The notes under the pieces were generated by a model. The model made no database searches, was not told the origin of the DNA, and saw nothing but the letters and a program-made list of their open reading frames with translations. A DNA stretch of 64,000 bases from the NCBI GenBank assembly GCA_016865505.2, contig AP025252.1, forward strand, positions 2,294,001 to 2,358,000. Direction: 5' to 3'. A program made the translations under genes and the position numbers. The stretch's first letter is position 1. Each line of letters begins with the position of its first letter. Source of the DNA: Bryobacterales bacterium F-183 (GTDB taxonomy: Bacteria; Acidobacteriota; Terriglobia; Bryobacterales; Bryobacteraceae). Shown piece by piece: positions 16,712-25,229 of the stretch.

Positions 16712-17645
16712 GGGCGTACAAATAAATTCCATGCGGACTCCGGCCCACCGGAATCTGCTTCACAATCTTCTTGGTCGCCAGGTCGATCACCGTCACCTTG
16801 CGGATCCAGCGCGACGTCACCCACAACTGCTTCCCATCGGCGGTCACGTCCATACAATCGGGACCCCCTGGAGCAGGGAACTCGTCCACCACCGTCAGCG
16901 ACTGCTGATCGATCTTCGAAATCTTATTCGACGCGCGGTTGGACAAAAACACGTGCCGCCCATCGCCAGCCGGGATAAAGTTGTGCGCGCCTTCGCCGGT
17001 CACAATTCGCTTCACTTTCTTACGCGCCCGCCAGTCAATCACTTCCACGTAGTTCTCGCCCAGAATGCCGATCAACAGGTGTTTATCATCAGGTGTCATC
17101 CAAACGCCGGCCGGTTGCTTCCCAATCGGGATCTTCCAGGCCATTTCCTGGGTCTTTAAATCGATCGCTGCCAACTCGTTGGAATCTTGCAGCGACACAA
17201 ATGCCATCGTGGACTTCTGGTCGAACATCACGTGCGACGGAGCCTTCGGCGTCTGCAGCCGCTTCAGCAGTTTGAAGTCGCTACCCGAGTAAATGTCCGT
17301 CCGGTGCAGCCGCAGCGACGCCGACACAAAGTACTTCCGGTCCGGGCTGAACCCGATCTGGTACGGATCGCTGATATTCGGCAGCCGCCGCTTCACCTCG
17401 CCCGTCTGCCGGTCCAAAAACACCAGATCGTTCGACAGCGCGTTGGCCACAATCAGGTACGCATCGTCCGGCGTCGCCATCAGGTGGTGGGGCTCCTTGC
17501 CGACGCGGAACGTCTTCGTCACTTTCTGGGACGCCGTGTCGATCACAGAAACCGTCTCGTCCCCGCTATTCAGGACGAACGCGATGTGCGCCTCAGCCGA
17601 CGCGGCCGCAACCAGCGCAAGTACAAAACATTTCGAGCGGAACAC
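16695..17645 (-). CDS. Exported YVTN-type beta-propeller protein
   Basis: 316 residues from the GTG at 17645, which has GAAAGG at good spacing; a GTG two codons earlier would sit on that site. Signal peptide residues 1-18 (VLALVAAASAEA). Seven propeller blades with the YVTN-like consensus (VSVIDTASQKVTKTFRVGKEPHH, AYLIVANALSNDLVFLDRQTG, LTVVDEFPAPGGPDCMDVTADG). Such proteins bind partners or metals in the periplasm. It heads the minus-strand run YVTN - deacetylase - di-iron lipid enzyme - small protein, with overlaps or short gaps throughout, suggesting one envelope-related operon. Confidence 0.85.
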   Translation of the reverse strand: MFRSKCFVLALVAAASAEAHIAFVLNSGDETVSVIDTASQKVTKTFRVGKEPHHLMATPDDAYLIVANALSNDLVFLDRQTGEVKRRLPNISDPYQIGFSPDRKYFVSASLRLHRTDIYSGSDFKLLKRLQTPKAPSHVMFDQKSTMAFVSLQDSNELAAIDLKTQEMAWKIPIGKQPAGVWMTPDDKHLLIGILGENYVEVIDWRARKKVKRIVTGEGAHNFIPAGDGRHVFLSNRASNKISKIDQQSLTVVDEFPAPGGPDCMDVTADGKQLWVTSRWIRKVTVIDLATKKIVKQIPVGRSPHGIYLYAHAPRR

Positions 17646-17743
17646 GTGCACCCTTTCAAGCTAACATTTGGGCTGGCAGGCTATACTGTTTACGTAGGTT
17701 CCCGCCTAAGAATTACTGTTCCCGATGGAGTTTTCTTTCCGCC

Positions 17744-19675
17744 ATGCTTGATCTGTTCCGGAATCGCGAGTCCTCGATGCGCTCGCTATTGGTCGTCCTG
17801 CTCAGCCTCATCGCCCTTTCGATGGTGATCACGCTGATCCCGGGCTTCGGTTCGCCTTCTATCAACCCAGAAGACGATCAGGTGTTGGCGGTCGTCGGCG
17901 ACCACAAGGTCATGGCCCGCGACATCCGCGGCCGTATCGACGAACTCGTTCGCGGTCAACGGCTTCCCCCACAGCTCGTGAGCGCCTATGTGCCCCAGCT
18001 TGTGGACGCCGAAATCGAAGAACGCGCCCAGGCCCTGATGTCCGAAATGCTCGGCAACCAGGTGTCGGACGACGAACTCGCCCGCGTCATCCAGGGTTCG
18101 CTCCCCAGCCTCTTTGAAGGCGGCGCTGTGGATAAGGCTCGCTACCGCGAAGCCGTCGCCAGCATGGGCAAGTCGGTCAGCCAGTTCGAAGAGGACCTCC
18201 GCAAGAACCAGCTCGGCCTGATGATCCGCAACATGGCGGAAGAATCGGCCATCGTATCCCCGGCAGACGTCGAAGCCGAGTACCGCCGCCGCAACGTCAA
18301 GCTCAAGGTCGACTACGTCGCCTTCAGCGCCGAAAAGCTCAAGTCCACCATCGTGCCCGAGGAAAGCGACCTCCGCGCCCTCTACAACAACGGCAAAGAA
18401 GCCTACCCGATCCCGGAAAAGCGCAGCTTCACCGCCGCGATCCTGGACGAAACCCAGATGGCTGCTGGCATCGAAGTGCCGGAAGCCGAACTCAAGGCCG
18501 AATACAACCGCTCCCGTCGCGACTTCGAGACCCCCGAACGCGTCCGCGCCCGCCACATCCTCGTGATGACCCAGGGCAAGCCGGACAGCGAAAAGCCAGC
18601 CCTCCTCAAGAAGGCGCAGGACCTTTTGAAGCAGGTGAAGGGCGGCGCAGACTTCGCCGAACTCGCCAAGAAGAATTCCGACGACACCACCTCTGCCGTC
18701 AAGGGTGGCGACCTCGACTGGTTCGGCCGCGGCCGCATGGTGCCCCAGTTCGAATCCGCCGTCTTCTCCTTGAAGCCCGGTCAGGTCAGCGACATCGTTA
18801 CCACCGACTACGGCTACCACATCATCCGCGTCGAAGATAAGGAACTCGCTGGCGTCCGGCCCTTCGAAGAGGTTAAGAACCAGCTGATCATCAACCTGCG
18901 CAAGGCCCGCTCCATGGACCTCGTGCAGAAGACGCTCACCGACGCGCGCAACGAAGCGGTCAAGAACCCCGGCCAGATCGAAGCCATCGCCGCCAAGTAC
19001 AAGATGCAGATCGCCAAGGCCGACAAGCTCACCCCCTCGGGTACCTTGCCGGAACTGTCCCAGTCGGCTGACCTTGTCTCCGCCGCTTTCGGCACCGCCC
19101 AGGGTGGCGTAACCCAGATCGTACAGCCGGTAGCCGGCAAGCACGCCTTCGCCGTCGTGACCGGCATCGAAAAGGCCCGCGTCGCGACCTTCGAAGAAGC
19201 CCGCGACCGTATCCGCGACACCTTCCAGCAAGTCAAGGCGCAGGAAGTCGCCGAGCGCAAGGCCAAAGAAGCGGCCGCCCAACTCCTTACACCCGGTGCT
19301 GATTGGAAGACCATCGCCAAGAACATGGGAGCTGAGCTGAAGTCCTCCGCGGAATTCTCGCCGGACGGCTCCATCGACGGTCTCGGTGGCGCATCGATGC
19401 TCGGTGAACTGCTCAACAAGCCCGTCGGCGCTTCTGCCGGCCCCATCTCCATCGTCGGCCAGTGGGCCGTGGTTCGCATCGCCGAACGCAACGAACCAGA
19501 TCCCGCCAAGCTCGCCGCCGAGCGCGCGACGATCCAGATGAACCTCAAGCAGAAGACCTCGCAGGCTCGCTACGGTCTCATCCGCGACAGCATCCTGAAC
19601 ACGCTCATCGAAAAGGGTAAGGTCAAGAAGAACAAGCGGGCCATCGAACGCCTGCTCGCTTCCTACACCACCTAA
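17744..19675 (+). CDS. ppiD: Membrane-anchored SurA/PpiD-type periplasmic chaperone isomerase
   Basis: 643 residues. A single N-terminal membrane anchor (about 13-37, LLVVLLSLIALSMVITLIPGF), a SurA_N-like helical chaperone region (45-260), a parvulin domain at about 265-370 (RVRARHILVM, ADFAELAKKNSDD, GGDLDWFGRGRMVPQFESAVF, DYGYHIIRVE), and a long helical C-terminus (375-643) with a second, weaker parvulin-like segment. The order and length (E. coli PpiD is 623 residues) fit PpiD, an inner-membrane chaperone at the Sec translocon exit. The DedA gene follows after 9 nt and is likely co-transcribed. A TATACT hexamer at 17682-17687 may be its -10. Confidence 0.9.
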   Translation: MLDLFRNRESSMRSLLVVLLSLIALSMVITLIPGFGSPSINPEDDQVLAVVGDHKVMARDIRGRIDELVRGQRLPPQLVSAYVPQLVDAEIEERAQALMSEMLGNQVSDDELARVIQGSLPSLFEGGAVDKARYREAVASMGKSVSQFEEDLRKNQLGLMIRNMAEESAIVSPADVEAEYRRRNVKLKVDYVAFSAEKLKSTIVPEESDLRALYNNGKEAYPIPEKRSFTAAILDETQMAAGIEVPEAELKAEYNRSRRDFETPERVRARHILVMTQGKPDSEKPALLKKAQDLLKQVKGGADFAELAKKNSDDTTSAVKGGDLDWFGRGRMVPQFESAVFSLKPGQVSDIVTTDYGYHIIRVEDKELAGVRPFEEVKNQLIINLRKARSMDLVQKTLTDARNEAVKNPGQIEAIAAKYKMQIAKADKLTPSGTLPELSQSADLVSAAFGTAQGGVTQIVQPVAGKHAFAVVTGIEKARVATFEEARDRIRDTFQQVKAQEVAERKAKEAAAQLLTPGADWKTIAKNMGAELKSSAEFSPDGSIDGLGGASMLGELLNKPVGASAGPISIVGQWAVVRIAERNEPDPAKLAAERATIQMNLKQKTSQARYGLIRDSILNTLIEKGKVKKNKRAIERLLASYTT

Positions 19676-19684
19676 ACACCCGGC

Positions 19685-20332
19685 GTGATTCAGTCATTCT
19701 TTGAGTTCGTATTTAAGACCCTAACCGACCCCGACAGGCTGATCCAGTTCTTATCGACTGTGGTCACCGGTTGGTACGGTTACCTCATCCTGTTCGCCGT
19801 GGTCTTCGCGGAAACGGGACTCCTCGCCGGCTTCTTCCTGCCCGGCGATTCGCTGCTCTTCACGGTAGGCGTCGTAGCTGGCGCCGGCGGACTCGACGTC
19901 TTCACCATCATCGCCGTTCTCTGCGTTGCCGCCATCGTGGGCGACCAAGTCGGCTACATGCTCGGCAAAAGCACCGGCCAGCGCATCTTCAACCGCCCGG
20001 ACTCCCGCTTCTTCAAACAGGATTACCTCCGCCAGACCCAGGCTTTCTACGACAAGCACGGCGGCAAGACGCTCATCTACGCCCGCTTCGTCCCCATCGT
20101 CCGTACCTTCGCCCCGTTCATGGCGGGAGTGGCCAAGATGCCCTACGGCCGTTTCGTCGCCTACAATGTGTTCGGGGGCATCGGCTGGGTAGTCCTGATG
20201 ATCCTGTCGGGCTACTATTTGGGACAGTTCCCGCTAGTCCGCCGTCACTTCGAAAAGATCGTGATCGGCATCGTGTTCGTTTCTGTTCTGCCAGTGATTT
20301 TAGAGGTCCTGCGAAGCAGGAAAAGGACTTAG
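19685..20332 (+). CDS. DedA-family membrane protein
   Basis: 215 residues starting at GTG 19685, nine bases after the PpiD stop. Family signatures: ETGLLAGFFLPGDSLLF with the conserved acidic and Arg/Gly residues, GDQVGYMLGK, and the amphipathic segment ARFVPIVRTFAPFMAG followed by YNVFGGIGWV. Four or five membrane segments. DedA proteins are lipid scramblases/flippases, including undecaprenyl phosphate and phospholipid carriers, acting in the inner membrane. Co-transcription with an envelope chaperone fits an envelope-maintenance role. Confidence 0.93.
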   Translation: MIQSFFEFVFKTLTDPDRLIQFLSTVVTGWYGYLILFAVVFAETGLLAGFFLPGDSLLFTVGVVAGAGGLDVFTIIAVLCVAAIVGDQVGYMLGKSTGQRIFNRPDSRFFKQDYLRQTQAFYDKHGGKTLIYARFVPIVRTFAPFMAGVAKMPYGRFVAYNVFGGIGWVVLMILSGYYLGQFPLVRRHFEKIVIGIVFVSVLPVILEVLRSRKRT

Positions 20333-20346
20333 CCGTCCGAGTCGCG

Positions 20347-20382
20347 TACCCTCAGAGGGTATTTACGTACCCATTTTGGGTA
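20347..20382. repeat. Two adjacent short hairpins between convergent genes
   Basis: TACCCT-CAG-AGGGTA (20347-20361) is followed after six bases by TACCC-ATTTT-GGGTA (20368-20382). Both share the TACCC/GGGTA stem. They lie between the convergent DedA and PIN-toxin genes and probably end transcription from one or both sides, although neither has a strong T-tract. Confidence 0.6.
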
Positions 20383-20384
20383 TC

Positions 20385-20804
20385 TCACTCCCAAGGGTTA
20401 ACCAAGCTCAGCCCCAAATCCTGAAAGTCCCGCACATTGCGAGTGACCAGCGTCAGCCCATGCTCAAGAGCAGTCGCGGCAATCAACCCGTCCGGTACTG
20501 TCATTGGCTTGCCGGATCGAATTCGATGCGCGTGGATCAGGCCCCAGCGTTCCGCGATAGGGGCACTAACCGGAAGGATGCGATCCGTAAAGGTCTCGTA
20601 GATCACCTCCGTTAGCCAGCGGTTAAGAACGGCCTTCTTATTCTCATCTTTGGCGAGCACGATCCCTTGCCGGATCTCGCCGAGGGTGATTGTGCTTAGA
20701 AAAGACTGCTTCTCAAAATCGCGCAGCCAAGTGAGCACCAACTCGCTTGCGCCTTTGCGCGTCACTTCCGACGGGACGTTGGTGTCCAACAAAAATCCAA
20801 TCAC
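20385..20804 (-). CDS. PIN-domain ribonuclease toxin (VapC/FitB type)
   Basis: 139 residues, GTG start at 20804. PIN acidic residues in order: LLDTN (Asp7), TLGEIRQG (Glu), TVPDGLIAATAL (Asp) and VTRNVRDF (Asp), which form the Mg2+-dependent RNase site. PIN toxins cut tRNA, rRNA or mRNA to halt translation. The GTG overlaps the antitoxin stop as GTGA, so the two are made together. It is a full-length toxin with all catalytic acids. Confidence 0.92.
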   Translation of the reverse strand: MIGFLLDTNVPSEVTRKGASELVLTWLRDFEKQSFLSTITLGEIRQGIVLAKDENKKAVLNRWLTEVIYETFTDRILPVSAPIAERWGLIHAHRIRSGKPMTVPDGLIAATALEHGLTLVTRNVRDFQDLGLSLVNPWE

Positions 20805-21049
20805 TCGAAGCTAACCGGACGGCCCTCGTCTTTGGATCGCGCAAACAGCGTGTCCGCTTCCTCGTCCGTCAGCAAGCCGCGAACGAAGTAGCTTGCCTCA
20901 ACCAGGGAGACTGCGCGCGCCGGATGCCCGTTGCGCACCCTCTCTTCTAACACTCTGCTCGCAAAGGCCTCCACCGATAACCCACGTGCCTGCGCCTGGC
21001 ATGTCAATTCACGCTCGACCTCTGGTTCCAGTTGAAGTGTCAATGCCAT
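20801..21049 (-). CDS. Ribbon-helix-helix antitoxin of the PIN toxin (FitA-like)
   Basis: 82 residues. The N-terminus (MALTLQLEPEVERELTCQAQARGLSVEAFASRVLEER) has the beta-strand plus two-helix pattern of an RHH/Arc-type DNA-binding fold, and the C-terminal tail (LLTDEEADTLFARSKDEG) is the kind that docks onto the PIN toxin. It is upstream of the toxin with a 4-nt overlap, the usual antitoxin-first order. It likely neutralises the toxin and represses the pair. Confidence 0.85.
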   Translation of the reverse strand: MALTLQLEPEVERELTCQAQARGLSVEAFASRVLEERVRNGHPARAVSLVEASYFVRGLLTDEEADTLFARSKDEGRPVSFE

Positions 21050-21076
21050 TCGCGGTACCTCTTCCTACCCTTTACG

Positions 21077-21706
21077 TTACCGATTCAGTAGATCCGTTGC
21101 CAGCACATCCGCGCGCTGCGCCAACTGCAATGCCGTCTGCGGATCCCTTGCGCGGGCCTGGTCGGCCTGCAACAAAAACGCCTTCACCCGCTCAACGGAC
21201 TCTGCCGCCGCGCCTTCCAAGCGCCTTGCCGTCAGCTTTTCCAGCGATTGCCGAGCTCTCTGCATCGTCTGCTCAAACTGCCTTTGGATGTCCGCCTTCT
21301 GCGACTCCGACAGGAACTCGCCCAGCCGCAGCGGATTCGCCGGCTGCGCAGGCTGACCTTCGCCATTCGCCGTCGTACCCGGGTCCGCCGTGGGCAGCTT
21401 TTCACCGGCAGTAGGTTTGGCCGGCTGAGACGCCGAAGCATTACGGCGCGTACGCCGTACCGGCTTCTTCGTTTGCGGCGGCTTCGGCGGGTCCGGCATG
21501 GCTGTCGAAATGGCCGGCGCATCGCCCGTCTTCGGCTTCATCGCATCTTCGATCTTGGGCGGAGGCGGGGCCGGCAGCACCACGGGTTCCGGCTTCGGCG
21601 CAGGCGGAGTCGCGGCCACAGGAGCAGGCTTTTTGCGCTTGAAGAAACAGCCGCTGGTGGACAACGCCAGCGCGCCGGCAAGCACGGCCAAAGCTACGGT
21701 CTTCAT
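21077..21706 (-). CDS. Pro/Ala-rich lipoprotein coupled to the two-component operon
   Basis: 209 residues. Lipobox LSTSGC puts the lipidated Cys at residue 20. Residues 25-125 are a Pro/Ala/Lys-rich flexible linker, and residues 128-209 are helical and Gln/Ala/Arg-rich (ADIQRQFEQTMQRARQSLEK), likely a coiled coil. The start overlaps the histidine kinase stop as ATGA. The setting suggests a sensory or envelope partner of the kinase; no known family. Confidence 0.75.
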   Translation of the reverse strand: MKTVALAVLAGALALSTSGCFFKRKKPAPVAATPPAPKPEPVVLPAPPPPKIEDAMKPKTGDAPAISTAMPDPPKPPQTKKPVRRTRRNASASQPAKPTAGEKLPTADPGTTANGEGQPAQPANPLRLGEFLSESQKADIQRQFEQTMQRARQSLEKLTARRLEGAAAESVERVKAFLLQADQARARDPQTALQLAQRADVLATDLLNR

Positions 21707-23580
21707 AGGGCCGCGGGCACCTCACCCCGGTTCTCGATCAATGGCAGCACAAACAGAAACGTCGTTCCTTTTCCCGGTTCGCTGGTGAAATCAATTTTCC
21801 CACCATGCAACTGCGCCACGCGATAAGCCATTGCCAGACCTATGCCGCTACCCTTTGTCTTAGTCGAGAAATACAGTTGAAAAATCTTGTCGCGATTGGC
21901 TTCGGGGATGCCAGGGCCGGAGTCGGAAAATGACACAATGCACTGCCCGCCGCCCCGACTGGTGGTGAAGGGCCGCTCGATCTTGACGCGCATCGATCCA
22001 CCGGTCTGGTTCATCGCCTCGACGCCGTTCTTCATGACGTTCAACATCGCCTGCTTCAGCAGGTCGCGATCCGCGTGCAGCAGAAATGGCCCGGGTTCTG
22101 CCACTTGGTTAATCTGCACGTTCACGGCTTCTGCCTCCGGCCGGACGAAGTTGACGATCTCCGATACCAGGTCCACTGCATCGACATCCACTAGATTGAG
22201 GGTAACCGGACGGTTGAAATCCAGGAAGGTCTTCACCACACGATCGAGCCGTGTCACCTCGCTGGCGATGATGTCGATCTCTTCCGAAGCGCCGTCCACT
22301 TGATCGTTGATCTTGGCACGTAGTACTTCGAGTCGCAGTGCGATCGCGTTGAGTGGGTTCTTGATCTCATGCGCGACACCACCTGTGAGACGTCCAATCG
22401 CCGTGAGCCGTTCCGAAAGGTCCAGTTGCGATTGCACCTGCTTCCGTCCTTCCGCATCGCGAATGGACACAAGCGCACCAGATCGCGCGTTCGGACCTCC
22501 AGCACCCGGCAGTAATTCCACAGTCACAGAGAGCCGCATCGGTGCCTGCCCGCGGCGATCCCAGGTGAAGGGGCGCTTCTCAAACGGCAATTGCAGATGG
22601 ATGGCGTTCCGCAGCGCACCGCCCAACTCTGTATTCGGCGGGAACAGATCGCGCAGGCTCTTGCCTTTCAAACTCGCACGGGAAAACCCTAGCAAACGAT
22701 GCGCCGGCTCGCCGGCCAGGATGAGATTCTCATCGCTGTCGAACAGGAGTATCGCATCTTCCAGCTTCTGCAACAGTTGCTGCGCACCACGGAACTGCTC
22801 GCCCAACATGGTGAGCTTGGACTGTACGACGGCGAATTCTTTGGTCGTTGTACCGGGGTCGCGAACCACAGCCGGCGTACCCTGTGCGATGTCGTCCAAC
22901 GCGCGGTCCACCTGCTGCATCGGCGCCAAGGCCATGTTGGCTGCCAGCAAGCTCAGTGCGATGGCAACCAGGACGGCCAGTGCACTCACGGTCGCGATGC
23001 CGATCATATGCGGCGCTACCGCTGCCTGCAGCAACACGGAGGACACCAAGACCTCCACTTGAAAGACCGGCTTAGGACTCGACGGGATGCCTAGCGGTAC
23101 GCGGAACTGATACTCCACTCGCTCCCGCAGCGTGGTCCAAAAGCGTTCCATAGGACCCATCGCCAGAAGCGACGAAAGGGGTGGATTGCTCGCCTGCTTT
23201 GCACCCACTCGCCCTGGGTTCGAGCAGTTCAGAATCACCCCGTTTTCGTCCGCGATGGAGATTTCAAGGATCGCGCTCGACTGAGCCATCGAACGTTCCA
23301 GAAGCTGTTGCAGTTCGGTGTCTGCGGATACCGCGGCATACCAGCGGCGCTTGGCTTCTTCCGCCGTGATGCCTTCCTCTTCCGTTTGTTGGTTGAGCCG
23401 CTGGGTGAGCGTGGTGCGCACCTGTTGCGCGGTTAACTCTACGCGTTCCTTTACGCCATCGAGCCAGGTGTTGATCAGGCCATTGAGATGCACCGCGGAC
23501 ACGGCGATGGCAATCGCCAGCGCCATGGTGATCATCAGAATGACCAGCCTGGTCTTGATGGAGGAAACGCCCGTTCTCAT
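21703..23580 (-). CDS. NtrB-type membrane sensor histidine kinase
   Basis: 625 residues. Membrane helix 1 at about 10-32, a periplasmic sensor of about 160 residues, membrane helix 2 at about 198-222, a HAMP-like linker, a PAS domain (about 270-385), HisKA with H-box GGVAHEIKNPLNAIALRLEV, and a full HATPase_c: N-box MLNVMKNGVEAM, G1 SDSGPGIP, F-box FQLYFSTK, G2 GSGIGLAMAY. The VAHEIKNPL form is typical of NtrB partners of sigma-54 activators, matching the response regulator one base upstream. Signal sensed in the periplasm is unknown. Confidence 0.93.
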   Translation of the reverse strand: MRTGVSSIKTRLVILMITMALAIAIAVSAVHLNGLINTWLDGVKERVELTAQQVRTTLTQRLNQQTEEEGITAEEAKRRWYAAVSADTELQQLLERSMAQSSAILEISIADENGVILNCSNPGRVGAKQASNPPLSSLLAMGPMERFWTTLRERVEYQFRVPLGIPSSPKPVFQVEVLVSSVLLQAAVAPHMIGIATVSALAVLVAIALSLLAANMALAPMQQVDRALDDIAQGTPAVVRDPGTTTKEFAVVQSKLTMLGEQFRGAQQLLQKLEDAILLFDSDENLILAGEPAHRLLGFSRASLKGKSLRDLFPPNTELGGALRNAIHLQLPFEKRPFTWDRRGQAPMRLSVTVELLPGAGGPNARSGALVSIRDAEGRKQVQSQLDLSERLTAIGRLTGGVAHEIKNPLNAIALRLEVLRAKINDQVDGASEEIDIIASEVTRLDRVVKTFLDFNRPVTLNLVDVDAVDLVSEIVNFVRPEAEAVNVQINQVAEPGPFLLHADRDLLKQAMLNVMKNGVEAMNQTGGSMRVKIERPFTTSRGGGQCIVSFSDSGPGIPEANRDKIFQLYFSTKTKGSGIGLAMAYRVAQLHGGKIDFTSEPGKGTTFLFVLPLIENRGEVPAAL

Positions 23581-23581
23581 C

Positions 23582-25012
23582 TCAAGAGGTGGCTTCTTTC
23601 AGCTTGTTGAAGAGCGTCTTGATGCTGATGCCTAGAATTTCCGCGGCTCGCGTTTTGTTGTTGTTCGTATGCTTCAGCGTGATGTCGATCAACTCACGCT
23701 CTGCCTGATCGAGTGTGGTACCCACGGGCAGCGTCACCTTGAGCAAATCATCTGGCGCGGCGGGATGCTCCACCACTGCGGCGGGCTTGCCTGCGGGGAC
23801 AACAATGCCGCTGGTTCCGGTGGCAAAGTTCTTGGGCAGATGCACCATCTTCACGGTGCCTTCTCCAGCCAGAATCACCGCGCGTTCGAGCACGTTGCGC
23901 AATTCGCGAATGTTGCCCGGCCAGTTGTATCCCAAGAATGTTTCGAGCACCTGCTGTTGCAGATCCGTTACACGGGTCTGGTGTTTCTGATTCATGTTCT
24001 GAATCAGCGCATTGCATAAAGCGGGGATGTCGCCCTTGCGTTCGCGAAGCGGCGGTAGCGAAATGTGAAAGACGTTCAGGCGGTAGTAGAGATCCTCTCG
24101 GAACTTGTTTTCAGAAATCGCCTGTTCGAGCTTTTGATTGGTGGAAGCTACCACGCGGACGTCGACTTGCTGTTCCTTCGATGCACCGAGGCGGCGGACC
24201 TTGCCGTCTTCGAGTACACGGAGCAGTTTGGCCTGCGTGGGCAGCGGCATGTCTCCGATTTCGTCCAGCAACAGCGTGCCCTGTTGGGCCAACTCGAAGC
24301 ATCCGGCGCGGCGTTCCAAAGCGCCGGTAAAGGCACCTTTTTCGTGGCCGAACAGTTCGCTTTCCATGAGCGCTTCCGGCAGTGCCGCGCAGTTGATCGC
24401 CACAAACGGGCCGGACCTCCGCGGGCTTTGAGAATGCACGGCATGCGCGACGAGTTCTTTGCCGGTTCCGCTTTCGCCGGTGATCAGAATCGTGGCTCTG
24501 GACGGGGCACCCTGCCGGACTTGCGCGAACACTTCCTGCATCGCTGGCGACGAACCCACCATGTCGCCCATTACGCCGTGGTGCGACAGTTGACGGCGCA
24601 GGTTGTCGGCCTGTTCGGACAAGCGGCTTTGCGACACCGCCCGTTCCAGCAACATTCGCAGGGAGGCGGCCTGAATCGGCTTTTCCAGAAACCAGAACGC
24701 GCCGAGATCCTGCACCACGTTCACTGAGGTCTCTACATTGCCGAAAGCAGTCACAACGATCGCAGGGATGGTGCCGCCAAGCCGGCCGAGCAACTGCTTG
24801 CCGTCCATTTCCGGCATCATGAGGTCGGTGATGATGGCGTGGGCCTGAAATTCCTGCAGCTTGGCCAGAGCTTCGACGCCGTTGCCCGCAGTTTCCGTGG
24901 TGTATCCCCAGGAGGACACCATCGTCGCCAAGGCCGACCGCTGATGGATTTCGTCGTCTACGATAAGAACCCGCGAACGCGACAAGTGGGGTGGTCTCCT
25001 AACTTCCTTCAA
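23582..25012 (-). CDS. NtrC-family sigma-54-dependent response regulator
   Basis: 476 residues. Receiver domain (about 10-130) with the phosphoacceptor Asp in IITDLMMPE and Lys in FLEKPI; sigma-54-interacting AAA+ domain (about 150-390) with Walker A GESGTGKE, the GAFTGA loop that contacts sigma-54, Walker B GTLLLDEIGDM and the arginine-finger region; then a Fis-type helix-turn-helix at the C-terminus (NNKTRAAEILGISIKTLFNKL). It activates sigma-54 promoters when phosphorylated by the kinase encoded directly downstream. It heads the operon regulator - kinase - lipoprotein. The start used is the ATG at 25012. Confidence 0.95.
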   Translation of the reverse strand: MKEVRRPPHLSRSRVLIVDDEIHQRSALATMVSSWGYTTETAGNGVEALAKLQEFQAHAIITDLMMPEMDGKQLLGRLGGTIPAIVVTAFGNVETSVNVVQDLGAFWFLEKPIQAASLRMLLERAVSQSRLSEQADNLRRQLSHHGVMGDMVGSSPAMQEVFAQVRQGAPSRATILITGESGTGKELVAHAVHSQSPRRSGPFVAINCAALPEALMESELFGHEKGAFTGALERRAGCFELAQQGTLLLDEIGDMPLPTQAKLLRVLEDGKVRRLGASKEQQVDVRVVASTNQKLEQAISENKFREDLYYRLNVFHISLPPLRERKGDIPALCNALIQNMNQKHQTRVTDLQQQVLETFLGYNWPGNIRELRNVLERAVILAGEGTVKMVHLPKNFATGTSGIVVPAGKPAAVVEHPAAPDDLLKVTLPVGTTLDQAERELIDITLKHTNNNKTRAAEILGISIKTLFNKLKEATS

Positions 25013-25066
25013 GGGTAGCGCAAACAGAAGAAAAAGCTAGGCGAAACGGGGTTGGCCCCAAAAGCT

Positions 25067-25109
25067 AAGACCGCCAAGTGCAGCCTTGTGAGCTACGCTT
25101 CGCGGTCTT
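25067..25109. other. Imperfectly understood hairpin in the 217-bp divergent intergenic region
   Basis: The region 25013-25229 lies between the divergent response regulator and glucokinase genes. AAGACCGC (25067-25074) pairs with GCGGTCTT (25102-25109) around a 27-nt loop. There is no T-tract. No DnaA box (TTATCCACA) and no sigma-54 box were found. The glucokinase start at 25230 has a TATCAT hexamer at 25215-25220 and no Shine-Dalgarno. This stretch sits close to where the base skew of the plus strand changes sign. Confidence 0.4.
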
Positions 25110-25229
25110 GGGCGGGTGGGTGGATGGAGGATTTGAGTATAACATAGGCCGTAAGCAATTGAAATAGGTAACGTTGACGAATTTTCAGGCTGCCCTGTCT
25201 GATGCCTAAAGTGATATCATCGCGCTTTC

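Noticed and set aside
25013-25229. Replication origin
   Set aside because: The skew change is nearby, but no DnaA box or dnaA gene is seen, so no origin feature is claimed here.
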